A stretch of 64,000 bases of DNA from Undaria pinnatifida (lineage: Eukaryota > Sar > Phaeophyceae > Laminariales > Alariaceae), in contig JABAKD010000012.1 of the NCBI GenBank assembly GCA_012845835.1, positions 8,235,973 to 8,299,972 on the forward strand. Reading direction: 5' to 3'. Positions within the stretch are counted from its first letter, which is position 1. Each line of letters opens with the position of its first letter. Below are positions 1 through 10,850 of this stretch, piece after piece. The position numbers were made by a program, and so were the translations under genes. The notes under the pieces are model-generated. The model saw nothing but the letters and a program-made list of their open reading frames with translations. It searched no databases and was not told where the DNA came from.

Positions 1-109
1 CTCGGGGACGTTGGCCCAGTGAGAGCAAGCCATGCAAGCCCGATGGAATTCTCCACTTCAAATCGATCTCCTCCCCCGAGGCCGTGCTTTTACCTGGGTT
101 TTTATCCGT

Positions 110-500
110 ACCCGGAAACTTGCGTAAGTTCTGTAGGACCTTCATACCCGTGCCCGGAGCTTCTGTAAGTTCTCTACGCCAGTGCCACAAGTACCCGGGG
201 TACGGGTACAGCATTTTCATACCTGCCCGGAAGTTCTGTGAGTTATGTACGCCCGTGCCATAATACCCGGAACTTCTGGAAGATCTGTAAGACTTTCATA
301 CTCGTACCCGGAACTTCTCGAAGTTCTCCAAGACTTTCATACCTGTACCCGGAATTTATGTGAGTTCTGTACGATCCGTCCCACAATACCCGGGGTACGG
401 GTACAGCATGTTTTGTACCCGCCCGGAACTTTTGTGAGTCCTGTAACGCTTCCACGCCCGTAGCCGAAACTTTCGGAGTTCTGCATGACTCCCATACCCT
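110..500. repeat. Degenerate tandem repeat built on CCCGGAACTTCT
   Basis: Units of roughly 40-50 bases repeat the pattern 'acccggaacttctgtaagtt' followed by 'ctttcatacc'. There is also a higher-order period near 195 bases: the block 'acccggggtacgggtacagc' occurs near 195 and again near 389. Open frames across this stretch (for example 337-648 minus) are products of the repeat and are not called. Related CCCGGGTA-rich patches lie at 44280-44420 and 45855-45950. Confidence 0.8.
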
Positions 501-824
501 TACCCGGATCCACAAACCCTACCGAACATAACCTTGAATTTTCGCCGCAACATTTGCGCGGCCAAAAACGCGTGGTGCGCTGGGCGCAACCAGCCTCACG
601 GCGACTGTTGAGCAAACCTTTTTTTGACCCAATGCTGCGCGCGCGCAACAGCCCAACAGCTAATTAATTCCCTGGAAGATACTATTAATATTATAAAAAG
701 AACATCGGGACCGAATCCCCAAAAATAGAATGATCGTATATATATATATCACCTGGTATAGCCTTTTTGTCTGATCGCTGGTCGCTCATTGGCCGGGGAT
801 CGTACATAAAGTAATCGTCATCTG

Positions 825-1395
825 GAGACGATAGGGGTCCATCCCACGATCATAATCCGTCCACACATACATATACAACTCCGACAACCCGGGAATGAAC
901 ACGGATATCAGCAGGACTGATACCCCTCCGCACAGTGTGGAAATAATCCCCAACCCCACCGACCGGCCGATCTTTGATTGGCTGGGGGTTGTATGTTATA
1001 GAGCAGCTCCACCCAGGGACGATAGGGTCCCATCCCCGGTCCGGAGGTCATTCTACATTTCTAGAAGTTAGACAAACCGGGGAATAAAACCGAGTTCTCT
1101 CGGGTCGTCACCGCCCCTCACGGTGTAAAAACCCCAACTCCGTTGGCAAAAATCGCTGATTGGTTCGAGCTCCACGGCGCCGCCCCACCCTAGGAGGATC
1201 ATAGAGGCTCACCAACCAATGGGGGGCAGTTCCGTCGCACACGGGGGAGATAGGGCCCCATCCCCGGTTCAGAAATCCTCCGAATATCTACAGCTCCAAC
1301 AACGCGGGAACTCTAACGAGGATCTCCCGGGTCGATGCCTCCCCGCGCGGCGTGTCAACCCCGACCCCATTGGCTTATTCGTGATTGGCTGGTAG
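825..1395. repeat. Three-unit divergent tandem repeat (about 190-220 bp units)
   Basis: Three units start near 825, 1018 and 1245. Each has 'gata-gggtccatcccc', a central 'ctccgacaacccgggaa'-like block, a 'cccctccgcacagtgt'-like block, and ends in 'gattggctggg' or a close form. Divergence is high, so the array is old. No open frame is conserved between units. Confidence 0.75.
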
Positions 1396-2277
1396 GCTTT
1401 GACCCAATAAGCTCACAATTATTCGACCGAGTCGGGATTTCTCGCATACCTCCGTATAATACGGCAAACATTTGCAAGCGAACGCAATTCGACCAGCTAT
1501 TTGCAGGATAGGTCGCACAAAAAAGCCATTATAATAAGCCTATGCCTGGTATCAGGTTGGCGTGCCGAGCAAGCACGCTCAAGAGATGAGGATGAAACAC
1601 TTGAACAGCAACAACAACAGCACCAAACGCAATATAAACGAACGAATTAGAGCGATTTGTATCCAGGATTCAGGGCCCCCCGGTTATAAGCACAATTTCA
1701 AACAAAAATGAGGTGTTCAGAGCAAAACGACATAATGTATTATAAATGGAACTAAAAGACTAGCACAAGTCGAGCATGATAACCGTGGGAAAATGCCTGA
1801 AATGAGGTCAAAACAGTGCTTTTTTGACTCGCGTGATGGTCGAGTAATAATCATGGAGTACTATAATTACCTCTTTGTCGCTTATGCGACACCGAAACAA
1901 ATTGCTGATAATCCCGTTTTCATTCGCTTATTGGGTAAAAACATAAGCTCACTAATATATTCGCGGGTTTTCTTGCATGCTACTCGAGTATAGGGCAAAA
2001 ATTCGCCATGCACCCCAATTCGTACAAAACGCTCGGCCTCAGGATGAATCTATACAATCTATACACGGTTGTACCCAGAGCGTCTAAGATGAAGCCATTC
2101 GGGACATAAGAGCGGTCAAATCGCCATATCCCGGCTTACTAACAACCATATATTGTCCACAACAGATAAGAGCAATGAGCGCCTGCTTCGGCTTGTCACA
2201 GGGTGATCTGCACTGCTGTAATTAATTGCTTGTTGGTGTAGCTTGTCTCAAAAGCTGTTCTCGATTTTGTATCAGAT
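1396..2277. other. No gene seen; old fragment of the 7.3-8.6 kb repeat
   Basis: Nothing protein-coding is supported here. Positions 1540-1665 are a diverged copy of the end of the tandem unit at 7494-8580, sharing 'caacagcaccaaacgcaata' and 'attagagcgat'. The rest appears unique and AT-rich. Confidence 0.5.
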
Positions 2278-2626
2278 TTGTTTTCCATCCAATTTATTGT
2301 CCTTGCACTAATCTCGCCCTCCCTCCCAGTAGTAGTATAACTCAGATCAGGGGTCACATAGCAGGCCCTCCTGCCTCCTCCCCACTACGATACATATCTT
2401 AATTTTTATCGCGAGAGGATTCAGCATTCTCTTCCCTCATCGATTCGCGTCGAATTGTACCTACCCACGCTGCTAGGTAGGGGTTCTCGGCAGTTAATTG
2501 GTCATATTTTTGCATTTCTGCAAATAAAGTAAAAAATCTCACAACGAACGGTGGTAACTGAATTCAAGGACTAACGCTAGTAGTATTCGAAGGTGACCAC
2601 TAGATAGACCACCGGGGCGACAGGCT
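2278..2626 (-). mobile_element. SINE1 copy A (tRNA-derived)
   Basis: Read on the minus strand, the head 'GCCCCGGTGGTCTATCTAGT' resembles the 5' part of a tRNA (Glu-like D-arm), here with a 4-base insertion in the A box. A degenerate B-box region and a body shared with 4364-4695 and 10468-10838 follow. The shared body includes 'gattcagcattctcttccct' on the plus strand. The element ends in a T-rich stretch on the plus strand, which corresponds to the A-rich 3' tail. Confidence 0.7.
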
Positions 2627-3527
2627 CTGTATAACTCACTAGAGATGATCAATCAGCAATCAGCAGCAAGGAGCACGTCATCAAGTAGGGAGCAAAACAA
2701 AATTAGTTGTCAGTTACGTACCAACACGACCGCTTTTTTTCCAGTTTACCGCGGCAAACGACCAAAACGGCAACGGAGACTTGCACCACAGCAACAACAA
2801 AGCACGCCTTCCACTCCGACTATACTTCTCCATAGAGCCTTCGAGGGGAAAAGAACCACCCGCCGATGCGATACCGGGACGAATGCATGCCACTGGTTTC
2901 TTACGTGGATACCGTCCATACTACTACTACGAGCTTCGCGTGGTGCAGTTTAACAACAGGAACGATATTTCCCTTGTTTTTCGGGTCGAAAAGTTATTCC
3001 GTGTTTTTGGGTGCACCCTCCCCATCCATGCTATAAGCTAGACAACAAGCGTGTGTGAAATAGAACAGTCAGCGTGTGTGCTCTTACTTGTACCTGTATT
3101 ACTTGCACGAGTACAAACTGTCGATGTGCCCGAACTACCACCCTCGAGGCCGGGGACGCAGCCACTCGTGATGCTGCTGTGCGGCTTTTCTGGCGCAGTA
3201 GTCGTAATCACTACCTCCTCGTTTTAGTCATCATGCGTGCGCTTTTGCCACACGTCTACATCCATGTGCGTACGTGTACCTACCAAAATCTTAGCCCTTG
3301 CGGCTGGAGGGGGCAGGGCCAAGAGAACAGGAAGGTACATCTAGTATTCGTAGTTTTTGGGGGTTGGAAACATCGTGTCACGCTTTCATCTGGATGTTGT
3401 GTTCTTTCATCATGTTTCTGGCTTTTTGACACTCGCACTAAATTCAGATGGCAAATAAATGAGGTAATAATGATAAATAAATGCACTACACTATAATACC
3501 TACCGCGGAACCATGGGGATTGTTTTT
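2627..3527 (+). repeat. Composite dispersed repeat, SINE2-free (empty-site) copy
   Basis: This stretch is paralogous to 11156-11590. Shared blocks include 'gatgatcaatcagcaatcag' at 2645 and 'aaccatggggatt' near 3510. At 2640/2641 the junction 'aactcact|agagatgat' is uninterrupted. In the 10.8 kb copy the same junction carries SINE2. Several overlapping open frames (up to 140 codons at 3074-3496) are not conserved in the paralogue and are not called. Confidence 0.7.
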
Positions 3528-3870
3528 ATAGTAAATACAAGGGCTCCGCATGGGCGCCGGCATTCGCCGGCGCCCATGCTTCGGGTAGGGCAGGGCAGCA
3601 CTTCGACAACTTAAGGTGTAGCTGTCCGATTTGGCATGCATTGAACTTTAAAGTAATGCCAAGAGTTCAATACGAACATGAGATAATGAAAGTAATGATT
3701 TGACAGAAAAAAAACGTAATAGTATACGACAAAGAAGGCAAGGATAGGCGAAACACACTATGTTAAATGCGCCGTCAAGTAAAAGTTGGCGTATATCAAA
3801 CAAAAATACCGAAAATAGTATTATTGAGAACCTGCGTCGCCTCTAGGCGAAACGAAAGAGGCCTTGGCAT
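3528..3870 (+). repeat. Dispersed repeat headed by a perfect GC hairpin (copy 1)
   Basis: The head 'caagggctccg' is followed by a hairpin with 13-base perfect arms, CATGGGCGCCGGC and its complement, around a 4-base loop (about 3539-3570). About 300 bases then match 13060-13400 in inverse orientation, ending in 'ctaggcgaaacgaaagag'. A short plus-strand head copy lies at 10046-10110. It may be a nonautonomous DNA element, but no target duplication was established. Confidence 0.65.
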
Positions 3871-4363
3871 TAATGAAGAGACTGCACTGCTGTCCCCGTG
3901 GCAATGGAGGTTCGAAGTCGACAGGATGCAAAGTCGGTTTGCATCAAACGTCGGCATGGGGCCATGTCAGCCGGCGAGGTTTTGGAAGAAGATTGCTTTG
4001 TTTGTTACGTGAAGGCTGTCGCATTGATTGGTCTGCATGGTTGCGGGCGAGGAGAAAAACGAAGAAGAGGAGGGCGATCTCTCGTTGCGTCGGCTTTGTC
4101 TAAGATAGGTGCGGGGGTGGCTTTGCTCGTACGGGAGGTTGGCGTAGCGCTTCTTCTCTGTTTTTTCTCGAGAAGGCGGGATATGTGTGTCTGCTATCTT
4201 TGCTTCGTGGGTGCTTTCACGTTGTCGAAATCGGACGCGTCCCCTCAATACATAATATCCGGAGTGTCTCTACCATGACGACTGCTGATGGTGCCGTGCG
4301 TATTTCCCAGAGACTGACATATTATTTACTGGTAGAAATATTCATATACCTTTCTTTGCAACA
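3871..4363. other. No supported feature
   Basis: Several overlapping open frames exist (126 codons at 3898-4278 plus, 121 codons at 4185-4550 plus). No frame shows recognisable domains, conservation or splice context, and the second runs into SINE1. I see nothing else here. Confidence 0.4.
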
Positions 4364-4695
4364 TTTTTTTTTCTTCATCCCATTTATCATCCCCGCACCA
4401 TTCTCGCGCTCCCTCCCAGTAGTAACTCAGATCCGGGGTCACATAGCGGGCCCTCCTCCTCCCTCCCCACTTCGGCACGTGCCTTCATTTTTACCGCGAG
4501 GAGAATCGAGCATTTTCTTCCCTCGTCGACTCGCGTCGAATTGTACCTAGCAGGCGTTCTCAGCAGTTGATCTCTTTTTTTGATTGCATTTTTGCAAATA
4601 AAGTCAAATTTCATCGTGGTGGGTGTCGAACTCAAGGAATACCAAACGTTGTAGGTATTCGAGGGAAAAACCACTAGACCACCGGGGCGGCCGGC
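4364..4695 (-). mobile_element. SINE1 copy B (tRNA-derived, best Pol III boxes)
   Basis: On the minus strand the head reads 'GCCCCGGTGGTCTAGTGGTT'. The A box TGGTCTAGTGG matches TRGYNNARNNG at every position. About 45 bases on, the B box GTTCGACAC matches GWTCRANNC at every position. The body is shared with copies A and C. The 3' end is A-rich (T-rich 'acatttttttttcttc' on the plus strand near 4362). The anticodon arm is not tRNA-like enough for a functional tRNA. Confidence 0.8.
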
Positions 4696-4814
4696 TGACA
4701 ATTGATTAAAACAAAACAGGATCTTTGCATAGGGTTCAAAATCGTGTTGGCAGAAAAGCCAAATTTGCAGGAAGCAGCTGAAAGGTCAAGAAACAGGCAA
4801 TATTTCAGTTGTTG

Positions 4815-4930
4815 TTGTTCTCACATTAACTCGCACAATCCAGTCCGTGGTCACAGGACTGGTTCCAGTCACTCTGGAGCAGAGGAATACCCTAGGGAAA
4901 AACACAAACAACCCAAGGTGGTACACGCAT
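4815..4930 (+). repeat. Dispersed repeat, pair of 54693-54800
   Basis: Shares 'gttgttgttctcacattaac', 'ccgtggtcacaggac' and 'ggaataccc' with the 54.7 kb copy in the same orientation. Divergence is around 15-20 percent by eye. No coding potential is shared. Confidence 0.65.
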
Positions 4931-5509
4931 AAATCACAGCTGACGCAATTCATGCCTCCACCAGAAACATATAAAAGTGAGATCGGGAGTCAGTATACGA
5001 TGTGCCAGGTCCATACCGGTGCATACGTCTCATTACTCGCGCCTGGGAAACCGACTACTAATATACCGCTTGCCACCCAAGAAAGACTACCACGTATATC
5101 ACACGTAGCATCTATCACTACGCATACGCACAACAGACTCAAGTCAATTGGAAAAAATAAACAAAGAACGAAGAAGAGAAAGGGAAGGAAATGGGTGCAT
5201 GGGGCCAAGAAGAAGAAAAGAAAAATATATTTCGGGGGGTCTACTGGCGAGGCTGCCACCAGAACGGGATGTCACATGTCACGTGGTCTTTCGACGGTCT
5301 ACAGCAGTAGTACTACGAACGACTTCCGATACACCCACCGAAGCACGGACTACCGGCCAATTGCGCGATCGACAGCTGGCCGTGGTTGTCACGTGTCTCT
5401 GTGTTGGGGGCCCCTGCCCTGCCTCTTGTTGGCTCTTGAGAGTGATGCGTGTACGACTAAACTTGCCAACGAACGGCACTCGCACTGCACTTTGAGCTAT
5501 CTGCTGTAG
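4847..5509 (+). CDS. Unrecognised open frame (220 codons; about 185 from first ATG)
   Basis: This is among the longest uninterrupted frames in the window. It opens at a GTG. The first ATG is at 4952, giving about 185 codons to the TAG at 5507-5509. The middle is very basic (Lys/Arg-rich around 5160-5230) and the end is Cys-containing. No domain, signal peptide or membrane segment is evident. Its first 80 bases lie in a dispersed repeat and its last 70 bases in a tandem duplication, which argues against a real gene. A frame of this size is about what chance would give once in a window this long. Listed only because of its length. Confidence 0.15.
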   Translation: MVTGLVPVTLEQRNTLGKNTNNPRWYTHKSQLTQFMPPPETYKSEIGSQYTMCQVHTGAYVSLLAPGKPTTNIPLATQERLPRISHVASITTHTHNRLKSIGKNKQRTKKRKGRKWVHGAKKKKRKIYFGGSTGEAATRTGCHMSRGLSTVYSSSTTNDFRYTHRSTDYRPIARSTAGRGCHVSLCWGPLPCLLLALESDACTTKLANERHSHCTLSYLL

Positions 5510-6360
5510 TTCTGGTTGCTACTTGTTGCTGCATTATGTGCTAGACGTTTCGCCCTTCGGCTACTGCTGCTACACCTGCTGTCGTGTGCTTGCCAATGTC
5601 GTCAATTGGCGTTCATGCTCGTCGTACATACTGCTGTTCTCACCGAGTACGTGCGGGTTTCCTCATACCTCAACCGTACGACGACGAGCTCAAAACAGAA
5701 GGGAGGTGACATGAAATGGCATGGACAATGGCCACATAGAAGCGAGCACAGCGGGATAGTTCGCTGCGAATCAACCGCATTCGTTCATGCCTACAGCAGA
5801 GGCTGGCTGGAGTGTCAGCGGCCGTGCTAAAGCCAGGGCCAAAGGCCGAAGAGACGGCTCTACCTGCTTGGTTTTGTCTCGAGATTCTGTTATATATATT
5901 GGACAAAGTGATGCGTGAATGACTAAACTTGCCAACGGCACTCGCACTGCACTTTGAGCTATCTGCTGTAGTTCTGGTTGCTACTAGTTGCTGCATTATG
6001 TGCTAGACGTTTTGCCCTTCGGCTACTGCTGCTACACCTGCTGTTTTGTGCTTGCCAATGTCGTCAATTGGCGTTCATGCTCGTCGTACATACTGCTGTT
6101 CTCACCGAGTACGTGCGGGTTTCCTCGTACCTCAACCGTACGACGACGAGCTCAAAACAGAAGGGAGGTGACATGAAATGGCATGGACAATGGCCACATA
6201 GAAGCGAGCACAGCGGGATAGTTCGCTGCGAATCAACCGCATTCGTTCATGCCTACAGCAGAGGCTGGCTGGAGTGTCAGCGGCCGTGCTAAAGCCAGGG
6301 CCAAAGGCCGAAGAGACGGCTCTACCTGCTTCGTTTTGTCTCGAAATTCTGTTACGTGAA
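5442..6360 (+). repeat. Recent tandem duplication, unit about 462-467 bp
   Basis: Copy A runs from 5442 to about 5900 and copy B from 5909 to 6360, nearly identical. Copy B lacks 5 bases near 5935, has a handful of substitutions, and the two diverge at the far ends ('ctgttatatata' versus 'ctgttacgtga'). Both keep the same 104-codon plus-strand frame (5516-5830 and 5978-6292), which differs by one residue, Ser to Phe. That frame starts with TTG, its first ATG is at codon 34, and it is not called as a gene. Its retention is expected for so young a duplication. Confidence 0.9.
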
Positions 6361-6589
6361 AGTATCATGGTTTGGGAGTTATTTTGTCACGAAACGTCTT
6401 GCCGTCGGTAATTTGTGTCACAAAGTTGTTGGATATCGTCGGTAAGTTGTGTCACGTTTTAGGTGAACCCACACTAAAACATTGAATTTCCAGCTGGCAA
6501 AACGAGCAGAAACAAAAGCAATAAAATGCCGAGCAAGAAAACAAACGAACTAGTAAAAAGTACAGCAAAGAATCTAACGCTCGAGAGTA
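6361..6589. other. No supported feature
   Basis: Short unique spacer between the tandem duplication and the first R1 repeat copy. A small local repeat of 'gtcggtaagttgtgtcac' form occurs near 6405-6455. Confidence 0.4.
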
Positions 6590-6945
6590 TGCCACCGCAA
6601 AATTCCAAACATTGTCACGTACCGTTTGGAAATGATGCAAATTTTGTAAATCATTCAGGCGTTGCAGCCATTAAGATTCAACAATGTTTTCCGAAATTCC
6701 TTCCTCGACACTCGCTCGTCTCGCTCGGCACCCGTCCGCGTTTACGTCGATGTGCGGACCGGACACGGCAGGGCGAGGGGCGTTGAACCGCCCCCCGAAG
6801 GCGGCGCTCGAACCAAGCCATATTCGACCGAGAATTCCAGTTCCGCGAATCGCATACTTAGGCCGAGACAAAAAACTCCGGACCAAAGTCCATGACACCA
6901 AGGAATGACTCGATATTCAAGGAATGATTTTATATATATTTACCA
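6590..6945 (+). repeat. R1 dispersed repeat, copy 1
   Basis: Core blocks are 'ctcgctcgtctcgctcggc', a GC hairpin in 'gccgccccccgaaggcggc', 'gaccgagaattccagttccg' and 'ttaggccgagac'. Closely similar to 9050-9415. More distant copies lie at 9525-9730 and 12610-12845, with fragments at 690-740 and 11725-11790. Origin unknown; no terminal repeats were identified. Confidence 0.8.
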
Positions 6946-7293
6946 GGCAGGGGTGCGGCTGTCCTTGGCCTTTTTTAAATATCGAGCACGACACCTGGCA
7001 GGTGCTCGCGTCTTTGTAGACTTGTTGATCGCAGTGTCCAAAATGAGTCTTCCCGTCGTTCCTTAGACGGGTGGCGATGAACCCCGAGCAAACCGCGTGG
7101 TTCGGGCAAGCCCACTCGGGGTTGCCCACTGCCTGGGGGCGTCTGGACGCCCCTGCCGTACGCCACTCTTGGTTTTCGGGGTTTTTGCGCTTTGCGGGAG
7201 AGTGTCTAGAGAGCGCTAACATTACTGCTGACAAATGTGGGTGTGAAAGGTGGTGGTGTGGTTGTGATTTGAGGGGGGGGGGCGCGGACTGGT
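6946..7293. other. No supported feature
   Basis: Apparently unique sequence with a G-run at 7276-7283. Overlapping frames on both strands (up to 105 codons at 6917-7234 minus) have no recognisable features. Confidence 0.4.
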
Positions 7294-8580
7294 GTGTACG
7301 TTGTCTCAGACACAGCGGAGATACCTTTCGTACATGTCGTAGTACACATGCATGAAAAGCACGTCATAGCGTATTATGCATTTGACCCGTTCTCGGATAT
7401 ACATCTGCGGAGTAATTCCAAATCTCAAATTATCGCCAATAATCTAATTATCAGAGCGATCTACTACTGGTATAACACAAGAAGATAAGATCTATTCATT
7501 ATTTGCGCGGTCGCAATTCGGCTGGTCATTTGCGTCATGTACGTTGTCTAGGAGATATTTTATTTGTTCGTCTAATTTTGCTTCCTAATAAAGTTGTATT
7601 CCCGTTTTCGTTGCCAGCAGTAGGTACCCTTTCGCAGATAGATGTCGTAGTATGCACATTCGTCTACGAAAAGCACGCCATCGCTCACGCGTTATTTGTT
7701 TATTTCTTTTTGTAGGTTGTCCGTCGTTGTTGTACTAATATCTTATCACACTGTAGCAGATGTTATTTCTTCATGTGCGTATTCTGTAAGCAGATGTAAT
7801 TTCTTCATGTGCGTATTCACCCGACGAAGTTATTTTATACACATTCTTCATACAGGTACTCGTAGTAGCTCCTCCTCCGGAATGTTTTTGCGTAAGGTCG
7901 CGCAAAGGAACGGTTTTGAGCCAATCTCTACGTGCAGACCAAGCAATCTCAAAATGATGGAACACTCCAACAGCGCCAAACGCAAAATAAGATAAAAGCC
8001 GAATTATTAGAGCGATCTACTACTGCTATAAAACCAGAAGAAAATATCTACCAGGGTATTCATTATTTGCGCGGTCGCAATTCGGCTGGTCATTTGCGTC
8101 ATGTACGTTGTCTAGCAGATATTTTATTTGTCCGTGAAGGGTGTCCGTCTATTTTTGCTTCCTAATAAAGTTGTATTCCCGTTTTCGTTGCCAGCCGTAG
8201 GTACCCTTGCACAGATAGATGTCGTATTATGCACATTCGTCTACGAAAAGCACGCCATCGTTAACGCGTTATTTGTTTAGTTCTTTTTGTAGGTTGTCCG
8301 TCGTTGTTGTACTAATAATACCTTATCAGACTGTAAGTAGATGTAATTTCTTCATGTATGTGCGAATTCACCCGACGAAGTTATTTCATACACATTCTTC
8401 ATACAGTTAGTAACTCCTCCATAATGTTTTTGCGTAAGGTCGCGCAAAGGAACGGTTTTGAGCCAATCTATACCTGCAGACCAAGCAATCTCAAAATGAT
8501 GGAACACTCCAACAGCACCAAACGCAATACCTCGTAGTATAAAAAGCCGCATTATTTGAGCGATCTACTACTGGTATAAC
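7294..8580 (+). repeat. Tandem array of a roughly 564-bp unit, two full copies plus a decayed one
   Basis: Unit 1 spans about 7494-8056 and unit 2 about 8057-8580. Both contain 'cattatttgcgcggtcgcaa', 'cctaataaagttgtattccc' and 'gaacggttttgagccaatct', and end at 'gagcgatctactactg'. A more diverged partial unit is at 7294-7488, and another remnant lies at 1540-1665. Frames inside (up to 99 codons) are not conserved between units. Confidence 0.85.
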
Positions 8581-8769
8581 ACGCGTTCTTCTGGATGTAT
8601 CATGTGTCGTCTTGCAGCCACACCTTCAGCCGCATGGCCTGCACGCACACTGCAGTACATGACAGCCCAACAGCACACACGCAACCAACCGCTGCACGTA
8701 TGAAGCCTACAGCGCGGCACCATGAATAACGAATGACAGCGACGGCTTGATTAGCACCCTCTTGCAAAG

Positions 8770-9130
8770 TTGTATTTGCGGAAACATTATCAAGTACCGT
8801 TTGTTTATATATGATGCTAATTTTGTAAATCATCCAGGCGCGTGCAATTAAGTGCCTGGTGCACAATCTGTAACCAAACATCGAAAAGTTGCACCATGCA
8901 CCGCAAAATTCCGAACATTATCAAGTACCTATTTCTTGGAAACATTATTACGTACGGTTTGGAAATGATGCCAATTTCGTAAATCATGCAGGCGCGTGCA
9001 ATTAACACACCTGGTGCACAATCTGTGACCAAACAATGGAAAGTTGCACATGCCACCGCAAAATTCCAAACATTTTCACGTACCGTTTGGAAATGATGCC
9101 AATTTTGTAAATCATTCAGGCGTTGCAGCC
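8770..9130 (+). repeat. Tandem repeat, about 130-bp unit, 2.5 copies
   Basis: Each unit contains 'accgcaaaattcc', 'ggaaatgatgccaatttt', 'gtaaatcat-caggcg' and 'cctggtgcacaatctgt-acc'. The last unit merges into R1 copy 2, so R1 probably begins with one such unit. Confidence 0.8.
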
Positions 9131-9415
9131 ATTAAGAATCAACATTTTTTCCGAAATTCCTCCTCGACACTCGCTCGTCTCGCTCGGCGCCTGTCCGCGT
9201 TCACGTCGATGTGCGGAACGGACACGGCAGGGCGAGGGGCGTTGGAGCCGCCCCCCGAAGGCGGCGCTCGAACCAAGCCATATTCGACCGAGAAATCCAG
9301 TTCCGCGAATCGCATACTTAGGCCGAGACAAGAAACTCCGGACCAAAGTCCATGACACCAAGGAATGGCTCGATATTCAAGGATTGATTTTATATATGTT
9401 TATTATTTGTCTTGG
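9050..9415 (+). repeat. R1 dispersed repeat, copy 2
   Basis: Near-identical to 6590-6945 over about 340 bases, including 'ccatgacaccaaggaatg' at the downstream end. Short indels near 9150-9170 shift every frame relative to copy 1, which argues that neither copy is coding. Confidence 0.85.
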
Positions 9416-9731
9416 GACAAAATATGACGCCATTTTGGAATAATGCCTTGCCAAGTTGTATATTATTAACCTCTCCATACATCAAGATCCGAAGAATAAC
9501 TGGAAAATACCATTCAAGATGCAAATTTTTGCCCGCTTCTCGCTTGTCTCGCTTAGCATCCATCCGCGTTCACGTCGAGGCGCGGAATGGAGAAGGCAGC
9601 GTTGGAAGCCGCCCCCCGAAGACGGCGCGCGAACGAAGCGATTTGACCGAGAAATTCCAGTTCCGAGCATCCCATACTGAGGCCAAGACGAAAAAGAACT
9701 CCTGACTGAATAAAATAAAAAAGAATGATCA
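9395..9731 (+). repeat. R1 variant with a different 5' part
   Basis: Positions 9405-9520 ('acctctccatacatcaagat' block) match 11600-11725. Positions 9525-9731 are an R1 core with 'gccgccccccgaagacggc'. The 5' block replaces the 130-bp units found before R1 copies 1 and 2. Confidence 0.75.
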
Positions 9732-10045
9732 TACCTGGTATATATACCGGATATTCGACTTACAGGATTCACTCGATAAACTGATGCATTTCCTTCCTCA
9801 GCTGTCAGATTTTGTCCCCCTCAGAAACGGATTTTATTGTTTCCGCGCACAGACTGCCTAACATCACCCTGTTGACCCTGATAGCTACACTGTAGTTGCA
9901 AGGGGGGTCGCCGACCTATATTCTTAATGAGGACACACAACCCGTAATACGCGCGATCGGAGTATCACACACAGCTTGGAAATATGAGTTTCGACAAAAT
10001 ATTCGATCTCACAGCTGGAGTGTATTTTAATTTTTATAATATACA
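9732..10045 (+). repeat. R2 dispersed repeat, SINE2-free copy
   Basis: Matches 55478-55637 plus 55968-56080. Its second half also matches 53660-53800. Shared blocks include 'aaactgatgcatttccttcc', 'catcaccctgttgaccctg', 'gtcgccgacctatat', 'cgcgcgatcggagtatcaca' and 'cacagctggagtgtatttt'. At 9915-9925 it is continuous where the 55.6 kb copy holds SINE2. Confidence 0.8.
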
Positions 10046-10110
10046 AGGGCTCCGCATGGGTGACGCCGGCACCCATGCTTCGGGTAGGCCAGGGCAGCAC
10101 TTCGAATTGT
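10046..10110 (+). repeat. Head fragment of the GC-hairpin repeat
   Basis: Contains 'caagggctccgcatggg', a degenerate hairpin with GGGTG/CACCC arms, and 'catgcttcgggtaggccagg', as at 3528-3600. The rest of the element is missing. Confidence 0.7.
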
Positions 10111-10467
10111 TCGATTCAATACTTGGTAGAGTAAAAAAACTCACCACACACAATCATAACCTGCGCGTACAGTAGGTAAGGTAATGCCAAGAATTCGATA
10201 TAGACTAACAATCATACCAATGTACTACAAATAGTAGCTACCGTTTTTATGTGAATCCGATTTCGAGCTTCATTCATCAGATTTCTATCGGATAAATCCG
10301 AGCACACGCCGACTACCCCTTTAGTCTGACTGACCATGTCCGCTGCGTGTGATTAGAGAAGTTGTACATGGACCAATTGCATAATACAACAGCAGTCAGT
10401 CCAGATCGAGTCGATCGGTGTAACTTGCTTGGGTATCGTATTATTGCAGCAGCAGTAATACACTTCA
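10111..10467. other. No supported feature
   Basis: AT-rich spacer before SINE1 copy C. No coding or structural signal was seen. Confidence 0.4.
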
Positions 10468-10838
10468 CTTCTTTTCTTTTTCCCATCCCATTTATTGTGA
10501 TGCTCGCATTACTCTCGCCCTCGCAATGCATTAGTGTAACTTAGATCCGGGGTCATATAGCGGTCTCCCCTCCCCCCTCCCACTACGGTACCTGCCCTAA
10601 TTTTTGTCGCGAGAAGAATTCAGCATTTTCTTCCCTCGTCGATTCGCGTCGATTCGTACCTACACACGCTGCTAGGCGATTCAGCAGCTTGTTGACCCTT
10701 TTTTTCCCCTTTTATTTCTGCAAATAAATAAAGCCAACAAAGCTCACAACGGTGGTCATTTAACTCAAAGACCAACGCTAGTATTAATAGTAGTAGTATT
10801 CGAGTGTAACCCACTAGGCCCCCGGGGCGACCGGCTCT
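10468..10838 (-). mobile_element. SINE1 copy C (tRNA-derived)
   Basis: Third copy of SINE1 on the minus strand, with the shared 'aatttttgtcgcgagaagaa' body on the plus strand and a head near 10830. The B-box region is degenerate. It lies head-to-head with SINE2, which starts 12 bases downstream. Confidence 0.7.
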
Positions 10839-10850
10839 ATATCACTCACT

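Noticed and set aside
4620-4695. Functional tRNA-Glu gene on the minus strand
   Set aside because: Pol III boxes are perfect, but the anticodon arm and acceptor stem do not pair, and the sequence recurs with a shared 250-bp body and A-rich tail, so it is a SINE.
5516-6292. Pair of secreted cysteine-containing peptides of 104 residues
   Set aside because: The hydrophobic start depends on a TTG codon; the first ATG is 33 codons in. Conservation is explained by the very recent duplication.
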